Below are positions 1 through 9,464 of a stretch of 64,000 bases of DNA, piece after piece. The position numbers and the translations under genes are program-made. The DNA comes from Nectonema munidae (lineage: Eukaryota > Nematomorpha > Nectonematoida > Nectonematidae). Location: positions 1 to 64,000 of the forward strand of contig JAUIRK010001046.1 of assembly GCA_030549495.1 (NCBI GenBank), in the 5' to 3' direction. The notes below the pieces were generated by a model, which saw only the letters and a list, made by a program, of their open reading frames with translations, had not been told where the DNA came from and did not search any database. The number at the start of each line of letters is the position of its first letter. Positions within the stretch are counted from its first letter, which is position 1.

Positions 1-210
1 ACCCTATCCATCCAAGTTTAACAGGGCTGTCTTTTGTTATTTTATCTAAACTTTAGTTTAATAAATTTTGTTTATTAATTTTTTTTTTTAGTTATTTAAC
101 ATTAAAATTTATTTTAAAGTTTTATTTTAGAATTTTAAAAATTTAGGTTTTTTTACCTATCTGTGACATTTTTCGTTTTCTTAAGTTTTTCTTAATTTTT
201 CTGTATTTTT

Positions 211-1333
211 ATGAGTGACTGGGTTTGTAAAACTTGTTCAAGAGATGTTTCAGAAAATAACTCTCATGATGATTGCTCAGAACACATGCTGCAGTGTTTC
301 ATTTGTGACAGTTGGTTCTGTTATTTTTGTATAGGTTTGCAAAAAGGGTTCAATAAAATTTTCGATAAGTATTTATCCCTTGGTATGAATTATATTTGTT
401 GCGGCTGTAGAAATAGAAAAACTGAAAATAAAGATGCTTTTATTTCTAATTCTAGTTCAAATAGTAACATTGGCGATATTCCTCTCGTAACTAAAATAGA
501 ACAGTTGATTCAAAAAGTTGAAAAAAATAGAAAAAAAAATCGATTCACCTGTTGAAAATAATAATGTCCCTCAATCTAAAAAAAAAAAGTAACGTACGCT
601 GACGTAGTAAATAAGAGAAATAATTACTGTTTTTTCGTTCCCAAAATTGGTTCTGAGAATTTGGTAGAAAAGTCTTCTGAACTCCTTAAGGATGTTCAGG
701 TTAGTTCTTTCAAACACCTCAAGAAAAAATATTGTTTCAAATTTAACGACTCACAAAATATGATGATAGCTTCTAACAAGTTATCAACTGAAAATTTTAA
801 AATTGAATTTGTTAAAAAAGTTTCACCAAAAGTTAGCTTGAATGTCGATTGTGATGTGAACAATGACGAAGTATTGAATTCCATTTTTTTTGAAAAATCC
901 TAATCTTAAAAAGTTAATAGATGAAGGGGAAGTTTTCAATCTCATTTTCTCCAGAAATTTGAAGACCAATAATCGGAAAATTTTAGTTTTCTCTCTATCT
1001 ACAAAAGTATACAAATATTTAGCAGATAACGGGTTTTTTCTATATCTTAATTTTGAAAAGTACAAGTTATACCCTTATATTCTTTTTAAGCAATGTTCTA
1101 ATTGCTGCCTTTTTGGCCATAAAGCTTCTCAGTGTAGTAGATCTTCAGTATGTAGATACTGTTCAGGATCTCATAATGGTAATACATGTAATTCTAGTAG
1201 TAACTTGAAGTGTACCACTTGTAAACACAATGGCTTAGAGAGTATAAATCATTCCGCACTTGACTTCAAGTGCCCCTTTGTTCAAAGGGAAATTGAAAAG
1301 GTTAAATTAAACACTGCCTATGATGAGTTCTGA
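211..1333 (+). pseudogene. LINE ORF1: PHD-like zinc domain plus CCHC knuckles, frameshifted
   Basis: ORF1 is the nucleic-acid-binding protein of the LINE particle. The ATG at 211 opens a Cys/His-rich segment of about 70 residues with spaced CxxC pairs and a CDSWFC motif, which resembles a PHD finger. A Lys/Asn linker follows and then a VTYADVVNK-type motif often seen in LINE ORF1. At the C-terminus (about 1,090-1,290) are zinc knuckles CSNCCLFGHKASQC and CRYCSGSHNGNTC, then another Cys/His cluster. The frame breaks in two A runs (about 525-590) and in the T run near 884-891. The stop at 1,331-1,333 overlaps the ORF2 start at 1,320 by 14 bp, a layout that suits reinitiation of translation. Confidence 0.85.
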
Positions 1334-4310
1334 TGATGCTTTTATATCCACTTTAAATTTTAATCCATTGTTAAATCATTCAGAATTATCTCAAATTTTT
1401 CCAACAAATTCATTCACTCCTAGCTTAAGGCTCTTTTCAGATAGCAATCATTCTACAGATATTTGGTTAGCTGACAGGAATCTCATTAATATAGTTAGCT
1501 TAAATGTTAGATCTTTGATTTGTAATTTTGATATGGTTGAATTACTGTTCTCCAAATTTTCAAATTATTTCAAACACGAGATAGACTTTCTTTGCCTTCA
1601 AGAGTGTTGGAATTATCACGATATTCCATTCAAAATTAAAGGTTATAATTTTATCAATTATTTTAGTAATCTTTCTCTTCATAGTGGGCTTGCTTTTTTC
1701 ATCAATGATAACTATGACTTTGAAGTTACTGATAAGGTTGTCTTTCAAAATAATTTTGAACTTTTTGTTATCAAGATATTGATGCCGGGTAAAAAATTTT
1801 TAAATATGCACAACATTTATAGATTGCCTAACAATTCCATAGAAAACTTAGAATTTTTTAACTCTTATATAGATAAAATTTTATCAGAAAGCAAAAGTTC
1901 TGAATTGAATATTTTTCTTGGAGATTTTAATTTAGACATTTCTCTTTGTAGTAGTAAAACCTCAGATTTTCTAAATATTGTATACTCTAATGGCTTCAAA
2001 TTTTGTATAAATTCTCCCACAAGGCCGTCTTCAGGAACAATTATAGACAATTTTATAATTCCTCAATCGTTTTCAGATTTAGAAACTTTTATTCTGGAAG
2101 AAGATATATCAGATCATTTTCCGATACTGTTATCATTACGCTCTTACTCTAAAGCTGTTGCTAAGCAGTCAAAGTGTAGTTTTTTCAATAAGATAGCTTT
2201 TGTTAATGAGTATTTTAAGTTTGATTGGAGCTGTAATTGTGATGGTAATAAAACTTCTCCTGAAGCTATTTTGAGCTCACTTATTCAACGATTTACTTCT
2301 ATGATTTCTTCATCGACTAAACATTTCACTTCTCAAAAACTTTCTAAATATAAAGTCAAAAGAAGTTGCTGGATGACTTTTGATGTAATAAACTTGATCA
2401 AAAAACGTGATGACCTTTACAAAAAGGCTAAAAAAGCGAAAAATAATCCAACATTAGCACTTGAATATAAAAGATTACGAAATACTGTAAAAAACAAGAT
2501 TGCTTTTTTGAAGAAGAAATATTATAAAGATTTTTTTTCGAACAATGTGAGTTCCAGAAATGTTTGGAATAAAGTGAGAAATCTGATTGGTTCCGATGAA
2601 AAAGATGTAAAAGCAGTGTCAATAAATGGCAATATTGTTTCTGATCCTTCTGTAATTGCTGAAAAACTTGTTGAAAGTTTCACATTACCTTTAGCTGATG
2701 ATTCCAACATGAGTTATGATTCTATTCCTCACTATAATGCTCAAACTTTCAAGCTTGAAAAAGTTAGTTTTGAAGAAGTTGAAAAAGCTATTCATGCAAT
2801 ACCGAATAATAATTCCAAAGATGCATATGGAATCAGCATTAATCATATCAAACTTGTTAGTTCCTATTTGTCTCATCCTCTCTCTTTGTTTCAATAAATG
2901 TTTGGAGAATTGTATGTTTCCAGGAGTTTTAAAACTTAACAGAGTATTGCCTATCCCCAAAAAGAGTGAAAAAATCGACTTGAAAAGTTTCAGGCCTATA
3001 TCCATTGTGCCTGTTATTGCAAAAATATTTGAAAAGTTAATTCTTTCACAAGTGTCTGCTTTTTTGAAGATACTAATTTGCTATCTAATAATCAGTTTGG
3101 CTTTCGAAAAGGTTTTTCAGCGGAACTTCTACACTCTTCTTTCCTTGACTACATTGTTTCTCATCATGAAGATAAATTTGATGTTGGGGCCATTTTCCTT
3201 GACATAACAAAAGCTTTTGACTCTATTTCACACAAAATTTTACTGGAAAAGCTCTGTATGTATGGATTTGATGATGCTACACTTAAGTTTTTTAGCTCTT
3301 ATTTGAAAGGAAGAAAACATTATGTTGAATTCCAACAATCCACCTCTCCCACACTCGTTTTAAACAGAGGGGTTCCTCAAGGATCCATTCTTGGCCCTCT
3401 ACTTTTTATAATTTACATGAATGATATTTTCCAGTCCTCTCCTTTTTTTAAATTCCTTTTATACGCTGATGACATTACCCTTCTCTTTCCTCTCTCTTCT
3501 GATACAAGCGCTTCTTTCCACTATCATTTCGAGAAAGTTAAGCAGTGGATCGTTAACAATTTTTTGAGTATCAATAATACGAAAACTAAAGCCATGTTAT
3601 TTTCGAAGAAGCCTCATACTGACTCCAATGTTTTTATTGATGAAGGTTTGAAAGTTGTCTCTAATATTAATCTACTCGGCTTAAACATTGATAATAAGCT
3701 TGACTTCCAATCTCATATTTCCCTCCTATCTACCAAGCTTAGTAAAATTACTGGTATTTTAAAATACACTAAAAAGTTTTTTCCACCACAAATTCTATTG
3801 ATTCTTCTGAAAACTCTGTTTCTTCCTCACCTCTCATATAGTCTCATCAATTTTGGACACTGCAATTTGTCATCTTTGGAAATTATCTATAAAAAAGCCG
3901 TCAGAATTGTTTCTGGAAGCCCTAGATTGTCTCATACAAATCAACTTTTCCTACGGTTAAATCTCCTCAAGATACATGATATTTTCCATCAAAAAGTTGG
4001 TGTTTTTCTTTTATCAAATCTCAACTCAAATCACAGATTATTTCTGAATCTCATCACCTATACTATTAAGACTACCTATTCGTTGAGATTTCCAATTGTA
4101 GTCAACAAGCCAAACTACAGACTAGCCTCCTCTAAATTGTCTGTCAGATTTAAAGTTGTAAGTTTTTATGAAAACCATAGATGGTTGTTAGGCGAATGTG
4201 ATAATTCGATTCCTAAGTTTAAAGTTATATCAAGACTCTGGTTCCTCTCTCAATACCTCTCTCTTCCTTCTTGCTCTAACAAATTTTGCTTTGTTTGTTC
4301 CACATATTAG
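1320..4310 (+). pseudogene. LINE ORF2: endonuclease-reverse transcriptase, two frameshifts
   Basis: ORF2 nicks target DNA and copies the element RNA into it. The N-terminal endonuclease shows SLNVRSL, LQECW, HNIYRLPN, LGDFNLDI and SDHFPIL, the usual order of the exonuclease-endonuclease-phosphatase fold. The reverse transcriptase shows FRPISIVP, NNQFGFRKG, FLDITKAFDSISHK (catalytic Asp), GVPQGSILGPLLF and YADDITLL (catalytic Asp pair). The frame set by 1,320 stops at 2,897. RT coding continues in another frame from about 2,885 to 3,080, then returns to the first frame to the stop at 4,310. The catalytic residues are intact, so decay is limited to a few indels. I see no RNase H domain. Confidence 0.93.
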
Positions 4311-4378
4311 TGTACTACCATTTGATTATTTATATACATGTGTTTTTATCATTTTATTATATTTTTTAAACTAGTTTT

Positions 4379-4420
4379 TGTGGGATTACTTTAACGGTTT
4401 TCTACAAACTACTGTAATCC
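4379..4420 (+). other. LINE 3' UTR stem-loop
   Basis: TGTGGGATTAC at 4,379-4,389 pairs with GTAATCCACA at about 4,414-4,423, with one bulged G. In several LINEs the reverse transcriptase recognises a 3' stem-loop, and the position between the ORF2 stop and the (TTAC)n tail suits that role. The functional reading is inference. Confidence 0.35.
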
Positions 4421-4576
4421 ACACACACAGCTTTACATAAGTTTTAGTTATAATATTATTGCATATAGATAGATTTTTTTTTTTTTTTCCTCGAACATAT
4501 TGTTTTTCTCAAATAAATTACTTACTTACTTACTTACTCATATAAAAATGAATCAGAGTAATAAATGACGAGAAAG

Positions 4577-4713
4577 AAGGTGTTCTCATCGAAAAGGCAC
4601 AATATTCATTGACGCTTGTTTCAAACTGTGAGGAAAACAGGCATGATGCGGTATCGAACCCAAGACCTTGAGTTATCGAATCCAGCATCTAACCAACCCT
4701 ATACTCACACCCC
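4577..4713 (-). mobile_element. tRNA-derived SINE, copy A
   Basis: On the minus strand the sequence reads as a tRNA-like head, with A-box-like TTGGTTAGATGCTGG, then a B box GGTTCGATACC, then a short body. It matches the copies at 5,112-5,793 and 56,990-57,137 along most of its length. It begins about 40 bp past the LINE tail, so the two may be independent insertions. No target duplication is evident. Confidence 0.75.
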
Positions 4714-5111
4714 CAATTTTCCAATAGAATACAGAAATGGTTGTAAGCCATAAAAAAGGAGTGTTTGAATGTCAATAAGTGATTCATAACGATTAAAAAC
4801 ACTTGTTATAATATATATATATAGAATCAATACAGAGAAAATATAGTTAAATGAATAATCATATTAATTAATGGTCTGGCAATCCGATGGGAGACAATAT
4901 GAAAAAATAGTTATATTATAGTTGTATTTACTATGAATATTTTATTTCTAACTTTTATGTAGAAATCTATTTTTGTTTCTATTTAGGCGAATAAATATGC
5001 ATAAAAAGTCAATTAAAAGGAATAATTTTTGTAATTAGCTATAAAATTTCAATAAAAGTTTAATTTCTATTATTAACAAAAAAAGTTGGAACTAATATTA
5101 ATTGCAACATT
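4714..5111. other. AT-rich stretch, nothing recognised
   Basis: Low-complexity AT-rich DNA with a short TA run near 4,811. I see no open frame, splice-flanked exon or element end here. Confidence 0.5.
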
Positions 5112-5166
5112 ATATATAGTTGGATTAGATACTGTGTTTCGATAACTCAAGGTCTTGGGTTTGATC

Positions 5167-5695
5167 CAGGCCCGTAGCCAGCGAGGGCAGGAGGGGGCTA
5201 AGCCCCCCCCCTCTCAGATTCAGAGCCCCTCCCCAACCTAATATATTTCGATATCAATAAAGGGTTCAATAAATGGTTTATTTTTAGACTATATATAAAA
5301 ATTTGGTACTTATTAGTTATCTCCTTCCACTAAAATTTTTTTTTTATAAAAAAGAGGGGGGGTAAAAAATTTGTAAAAAATATTAAAAATTTCAAGGTCT
5401 GGGTTCGTGCGCCGGGGCGGGAGGGCTCAATCCCCCTCCCAACCTAATATATTTCGATATCAATAAAGGGTTCAATAAATGGTTTATTTTTAGACTATAT
5501 ATAAAAATTTGGTACTTATTAGTTATCTCCTTCCCACTTAAAATTTTTTTTCAGTAATTTACTAAAAAAAATTTTGAATGGGGGAGAGATAACCCATAAG
5601 TACCAAAAAATTTTTTGTAAAAAAATATTTAGCCCCCCCCCCCCCCCCCCATTTTTTCCAGCCCTTCCAATTGAAAAGTCCTAGCTACGGGCCTG
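5167..5695. mobile_element. hAT-like non-autonomous element (CAGGCCCGTAGC ends)
   Basis: The terminal inverted repeats are CAGGCCCGTAGCCAG at 5,167-5,181 and its near-perfect complement at 5,681-5,695. The flanking octamers GTTTGATC and TTTCGATC agree at 6 of 8 positions, and both come from the B box of the host SINE, as expected for an 8-bp hAT target duplication. The interior is C-run rich, with an 18-C run at 5,633-5,650. It has no transposase, so it would need one supplied in trans. Confidence 0.65.
5230..5548 (+). repeat. Direct duplication inside the hAT-like element
   Basis: A block of about 110 bp at 5,230-5,340 recurs almost unchanged at 5,433-5,548. The sequence just before the second copy (TCAAGGTCTGGGTTCG near 5,391) resembles SINE sequence just left of the element, so the duplicated unit appears to include flanking SINE. 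A second inverted block follows: GGTACTTATTAG near 5,511 pairs with CCCATAAGTACC near 5,593. Confidence 0.75.
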
Positions 5696-5925
5696 TTTCG
5701 ATCCCGCATCAACCCTACTTTCCTTATAGTTCGATACGAGTGGAGCAATTGTGCCCTCTCTATGAAAATACCCCACGGTACCTTTACTTTACATTAATAA
5801 ATTATGCGGATAAAGTGTTTAAAAAATTGAGACGATATCATCATAAATTTCTGTGTGGGTACAGTGAACTCTGTGTAAATTTTTAGAGCATAACGCTGTT
5901 TCATGTTCTATTATATATATATATA

Positions 5926-6081
5926 CCATTTTTACTTTTAAATTATCTTTTTTTAGTTCTAAATTATCTTTTTTCAATTCTAGTTTATCTTTTTTCCGAT
6001 TCTAAATTTTTTTTTAATTCTAAACGCTGTTTCTAAAATACAAAATAAAATTGAAAAAAGACAATTTAGGAGTAAAAATCG
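5926..6081. mobile_element. Palindromic MITE, copy 1 (ACCATTTTTAC family)
   Basis: The ends are CCATTTTTACTTTTAAAT and an imperfect complement ending in GTAAAAATCG. TATA lies directly outside on both sides (5,922-5,925 and 6,082-6,085). The arms repeat a TTTTTTnAnTTCTAAA unit. The central piece CTAAACGCTGTTTCTAAAAT is shared with the copies at 17,975 and 23,550. The TA-rich flanks suggest a Tc1/mariner-type target, but the superfamily is not proven. Confidence 0.65.
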
Positions 6082-6463
6082 TATAATAGCATTTTTAAAG
6101 TTAAATGATCTCATTTTACTTAAATTTCTATTTTTTTTATATATCTCTTCAGTTGCAGTGGGTCACCAATTTGCAATAAAATAAAAAATTGTCTACTTTA
6201 AGTTATATGAAAACACGTTGAAAGGGATGGGAGAGGATTAGTTTTGAAAGCTAAATTCTAGCCAAATTTCTAAAATGTTAAATTTCTATTCTAAAGCATT
6301 CATCAAAGTAAAAGAACTTAACGTGAAAAAAGAATTAGTAAAAATGCTATAATAAATGAAGAACTTCTTTTATGTGGGAGAATCGAATCTAACAAAAATA
6401 GGAATTGAATCACGCTGTTCATGGAATTAAAAAGAAAGATTAAGAAGAGGTACTTAGACTTAC
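6082..6463. other. Intron side of the LDLa exon, nothing else recognised
   Basis: This AT-rich stretch follows the splice donor of the minus-strand LDLa exon. No further LDLa exon is visible between here and the LINE at the left edge, so the next exon must lie outside the window. Confidence 0.5.
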
Positions 6464-6658
6464 TTTGGCAGTAAATTTCATCTGAAGCATCCAAGCACTC
6501 AACAATCCCATTGCATTTGTGAGTGAAAGCGAGGCAGCCACTGGAATCTGCACACCTGAAGTGAGTGTTGGTGTCGCAAAATGTGGATACAGGTCTTTCG
6601 TGCTTGCCCAAAGGGGAGAGGAGAGTTGGGGGTGGTGATGAAGAGGGTGTGGACAAGC
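6464..6658 (-). CDS. LDL-receptor class A exon of a perlecan-like extracellular protein
   Basis: The exon encodes a Ser/Thr/Pro-rich linker (STPSSSPPPTLLSPLG) followed by one complete LDLa module. It has six cysteines in the family spacing, FRC, and the calcium-site end CLDASDEIYC. These modules bind calcium and form small ligand-binding domains outside the cell. The 3' splice site is strong: TACTAAC branch site at 6,679-6,685, pyrimidine tract, then CTAG just before 6,658. The donor is GTAAGT at 6,458-6,463. The exon is 195 nt and phase 1 at both ends, the classic state for a mobile extracellular module. Reading upstream of the acceptor gives a spurious signal-peptide-like stretch (LLPLYLLTLLFSFLG), which is only the translated pyrimidine tract. 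The start phase matches the end phase of the SEA exon at 11,654-11,820. The domain call is firm; the perlecan assignment is inference. Confidence 0.85.
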
Positions 6659-6690
6659 CTAGGAAAGAGAATAGAAGAGTTAGTAGGTAC
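6659..6690 (-). promoter_or_regulatory. Splice acceptor with perfect TACTAAC branch site
   Basis: On the minus strand TACTAAC (6,679-6,685) lies about 20 nt before AG (6,659-6,660), with a C/T-rich run between. This defines the 5' edge of the LDLa exon and rules out a start codon further upstream. Confidence 0.8.
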
Positions 6691-7645
6691 AAAGGAAGAA
6701 GCCTGCATCTCATCTCTTTTGGAAGGAGGACCATGCGCGCCTCGGGAATCAAGGATGGTTATTTGAAAGGCAGAGAGAATTGATTATTTTAGTAGCGTAT
6801 TTTTCAGAGAACGCAAGTGGACAAAATGTTATTAGTGTTGCTTTGGAAAAAGTGATCAAAATAAATCACACTACACTAAATGATAGATGAATTTTAATGA
6901 AATTCTTCGCTCAAGAGAATTAATTGGTCTTGTGTATATATCCTGAGATGAGAAGGAGAAGAATGAGGAAAAATTCGTATGCGGTTGTGGTGGTGATGAT
7001 GGCGATGACGTATTTTCATCAGTGCAAAGGGGATGCAGGAGATTGTGTTGATGCATTGATCAATCCTCATCGGATGTGGTGAAGTGAAAGGTACACACAT
7101 ACATTCTTGTATACATTTGAGAATATTGGACAATCAGCAATCAGCATGTATTCGATACACGATGATCATGGATCATCATAATGTGAGACGAAAGCGATCA
7201 TCTCTCGACTTGCTTACATTTCTTTTTTTTATTTTTAAACGACAATAAAAACAGGAGAAAGATTAATCACAACACGTTTTTAGAATGCTAAGTCTATATC
7301 TATTTATATATATACACACACACACACTTGCTTGGATTAAAATGATGTATATTTTTATATTATGTATTTTATTTTTATCATTATTATCAATACCATCCCA
7401 TCTTCTTTTGATGGAATTACAATTATTAAAAAAAAACATGGCCAATTTTGTATACTCTTCTCTATGCGTAGGATATGATCAAAATTTTAATCTATAATCT
7501 CATCATGTCTGCTCCAGTGATATCAATTCAGGTAAAAAGATAGGAAGGTGGCTTCAGGTCTTAGGGTTTGACAAGTAACCCATCTTTGCTAACAAAAGGT
7601 AAAAGATTTATTTTACAGTTGAATTAATTTAATGAACTAGCGAAT
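6691..7645. other. Intronic stretch, no gene recognised
   Basis: This part of the roughly 5-kb intron between the SEA and LDLa exons holds a short (CA)n run at about 7,313-7,327, a near-palindrome GATGATCATGGATCATC near 7,162, and an isolated TGACGTA near 7,006. None is tied to a gene. Confidence 0.5.
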
Positions 7646-7996
7646 TTACATGTAGAGGTAATTATTATAATTAATGTTGTAGTTGTAGTTCCTCAGGCTC
7701 TGTTTTTCAAGAAACCGCGCACCATGAAGGTAGACAACCACTCTTGTAGTTTTTGACCATAGCTGTTTGACATTGTTGATGTTGTGTAAATTTTCTGAGT
7801 TTGACTGTGTGTGACCTTGCTTGAGAAAGAACAAAGAGGACAATGATGTGAGTGGGTGTTGCTTGGTCAATGTTTGTAGGTGTTTAGTGCTGTGAGTGGT
7901 GACCACAACGGAGTCTAGTGAGGTGCACCCTTTCTGTCCTGGAGAGTCTGTTTCTGAATTGCTATCTTGAGCGGCGCAGTGTCTACTATTTTGTTT
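7646..7996 (-). other. Open frame of 116 codons with raised GC, unidentified
   Basis: One minus-strand frame stays open from 7,996 to the stop at 7,646, in a stretch clearly richer in G and C than its surroundings. It has no good start codon. The translation is rich in Ser, Thr, Asn and His, with no domain I know. A possible acceptor (CAATTCAG) and weak phase-1 donors would make it compatible with the proteoglycan-like gene, where it would sit between the SEA and LDLa exons, but the splice sites are poor. It could equally be chance. Confidence 0.22.
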
Positions 7997-9035
7997 TCAG
8001 CTTAATTGGTGAGATTTAATTTCTTTGATGTAGTAGCATGGACTGTTTTTATTGTTTGTTACTGAGGCTTTTATTGTTTGTTTTTTACGTTTGTTATGTA
8101 AAAATCGTTCTGCTACCGAATCATTTCTTTACTAGTTGGTCTGTCATCTCTAACGAGATTTTGGATCAATTATATTATTAATGTAATTACTTCTTGTTTC
8201 AAAGGAGACTAAGGGACAAGTTCCTCAGACATTTTTTGCAGAATTCCCTTTTTCAACTTTTTAATTTTGCAATTTTGTGTTCTTAATCTTTAAAAATAAT
8301 ATTTTGACTTTTGAGCCAGGTTTGCATTATACCATTTTTTATAATAAAACAGATTTTATCCAAAAAAACATAGTAAAATGTGATAATTGGAAAAAAAAAT
8401 ATTTTTTGAAACAAACCACAAAAATTTAAGCCGTCCCTCCACTTCGGTATCGTTCCTTACATTTGTCAAAAAAAAAAGAAAGACTGTCAGTCTCAAGAGA
8501 TGTAGCGATACCACAGCTTTGTACGAATGCCAATACGATAAAAAAATATATACGATTGTCCTATGTGTAAAGTTAAAACTCTATTTTAATTATTTTACGT
8601 GTTTTAACTTGTAAAATCAATAAATAAATCGAGGTAAATAAAATTAAAAATTAATTTATTTAAATTTTAAAATAGGTTTAGTCTGACTTTCTCATTTTTG
8701 CAGAAGCCTTGACTCTTATTTTACCACTTCGCAATGAGGAAAACATGAAAAATACAGAGGAAATTTCTGATCAGGTTACGTTAATTTAAAACCTGTTATA
8801 GATAGGTGTAATGACAATTTAGTAACAATCAACTTGACTAAGTCTAGGCGTATGCAATTCTCACACAAAACAGACTTTCAAAAGCCTATCATATACAAAC
8901 AGTCCATCACTTTAATTTATTATGTGAGCACATGTGGTACTAACCTGGTTAAAATTTCAACCAGCATAAAATTGAAGTTATCTATATTGTTATATAGATA
9001 TATTGTTCTGTAATAAATTGGCCACATAGTAATGT
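7997..9035. other. AT-rich stretch, nothing recognised
   Basis: I see no supported exon, element end or RNA gene. Short open frames here are AT-rich and lack homology I can name. Confidence 0.5.
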
Positions 9036-9155
9036 CAGAGCTCATTTATCCAACACTGTTGGTTTCACACACATATTATGGATAACGAAATTTCTACCAG
9101 TTTTTCAAATTTATAAAGAATTAATACCTCGAATTAAAATGTTATTGATTAAATC
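9036..9155 (+). mobile_element. Tigger/pogo-like element end (uninterrupted relative)
   Basis: It begins CAGAGCTCATTTATCCAAC, close to the CAGTnnGACCTCnTTTATCCGA ends of Tigger-like (Tc1/mariner) elements. It shares CTGTTGGTTTCACACACAT with 19,461-19,480. It then shares AATTTATAAAGAATnAATAC with 23,493-23,512, on the other side of the LINE inserted at 19.5-23.5 kb. The fragment therefore shows the same element without that LINE. Confidence 0.5.
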
Positions 9156-9464
9156 ATGTACATGTCTCATCTTCTTTTCTTCTTATCAAAGACGCTAATT
9201 ATGCTCTTTTAGATTTCATGTCTCTCTTACTTGAATGCTTTCAATATCTCTACTTTTTATAGAAACATCTGTGAAAAATCGGGGCTTCTCTGTTTTCCTT
9301 ATGAAGGATAGAAATATTAAAGAATTTTTTAACAAAAAATAGAATAAATACATTCTTATCAAAGCAGAATACAATAAAGAAATTATCCAAAGTTTTATAA
9401 GCCAAAAATTATAAATATTTTACACGTTTAAATTCAAAGAATGTTAAAAGAAGGAGATAATTCA

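Larger units (their letters stand above)
1..4539 (+). mobile_element. LINE (non-LTR retrotransposon), nearly full length, broken
   Basis: The element has an AT-rich leader, a zinc-finger ORF1, an ORF2 with apurinic-type endonuclease followed by reverse transcriptase, a short 3' UTR and a (TTAC)n tail ending near 4,539. The two-ORF plan with zinc knuckles in ORF1 is usual in the Jockey/CR1 group; I cannot place it closer by eye. The 5' end may lie just outside the window. ORF1 and ORF2 both carry frameshifts, mostly in A or T runs, so the copy looks dead or is affected by sequencing errors in homopolymers. The decayed LINE at 19.5-23.5 kb has the same tail and matching ORF1 knuckles and is probably the same family. 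It lies beyond the last recognised exon of the minus-strand proteoglycan-like gene, probably within that gene's next intron. Confidence 0.93.
5112..5793 (+). mobile_element. tRNA-derived SINE, copy C, split by a hAT-like insertion
   Basis: The first part (to 5,166) carries GTTGGATTAGATACTG and the start of the B box. The second part (from 5,696) resumes with TTTCGATCCCGCATCAA and runs to the shared 3' end near TACCCCACGGTACCTTTAC. Together they match the SINE at 56,990-57,137 read on its minus strand. The break falls inside the RNA polymerase III B box, so this copy lost its internal promoter when the hAT-like element inserted. Confidence 0.75.

Noticed and set aside
4509-4539. Independent microsatellite or CRISPR-like repeat
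   Set aside because: The (TTAC)n run is the tail of the LINE; a matching tail ends the related LINE at 23.48 kb.
6464-6734. Secreted protein with signal peptide starting at 6,734 (or 6,752)
   Set aside because: The position 6,752 is TTG, not ATG, and the hydrophobic run after 6,734 is the pyrimidine tract of a splice acceptor with a TACTAAC branch site.
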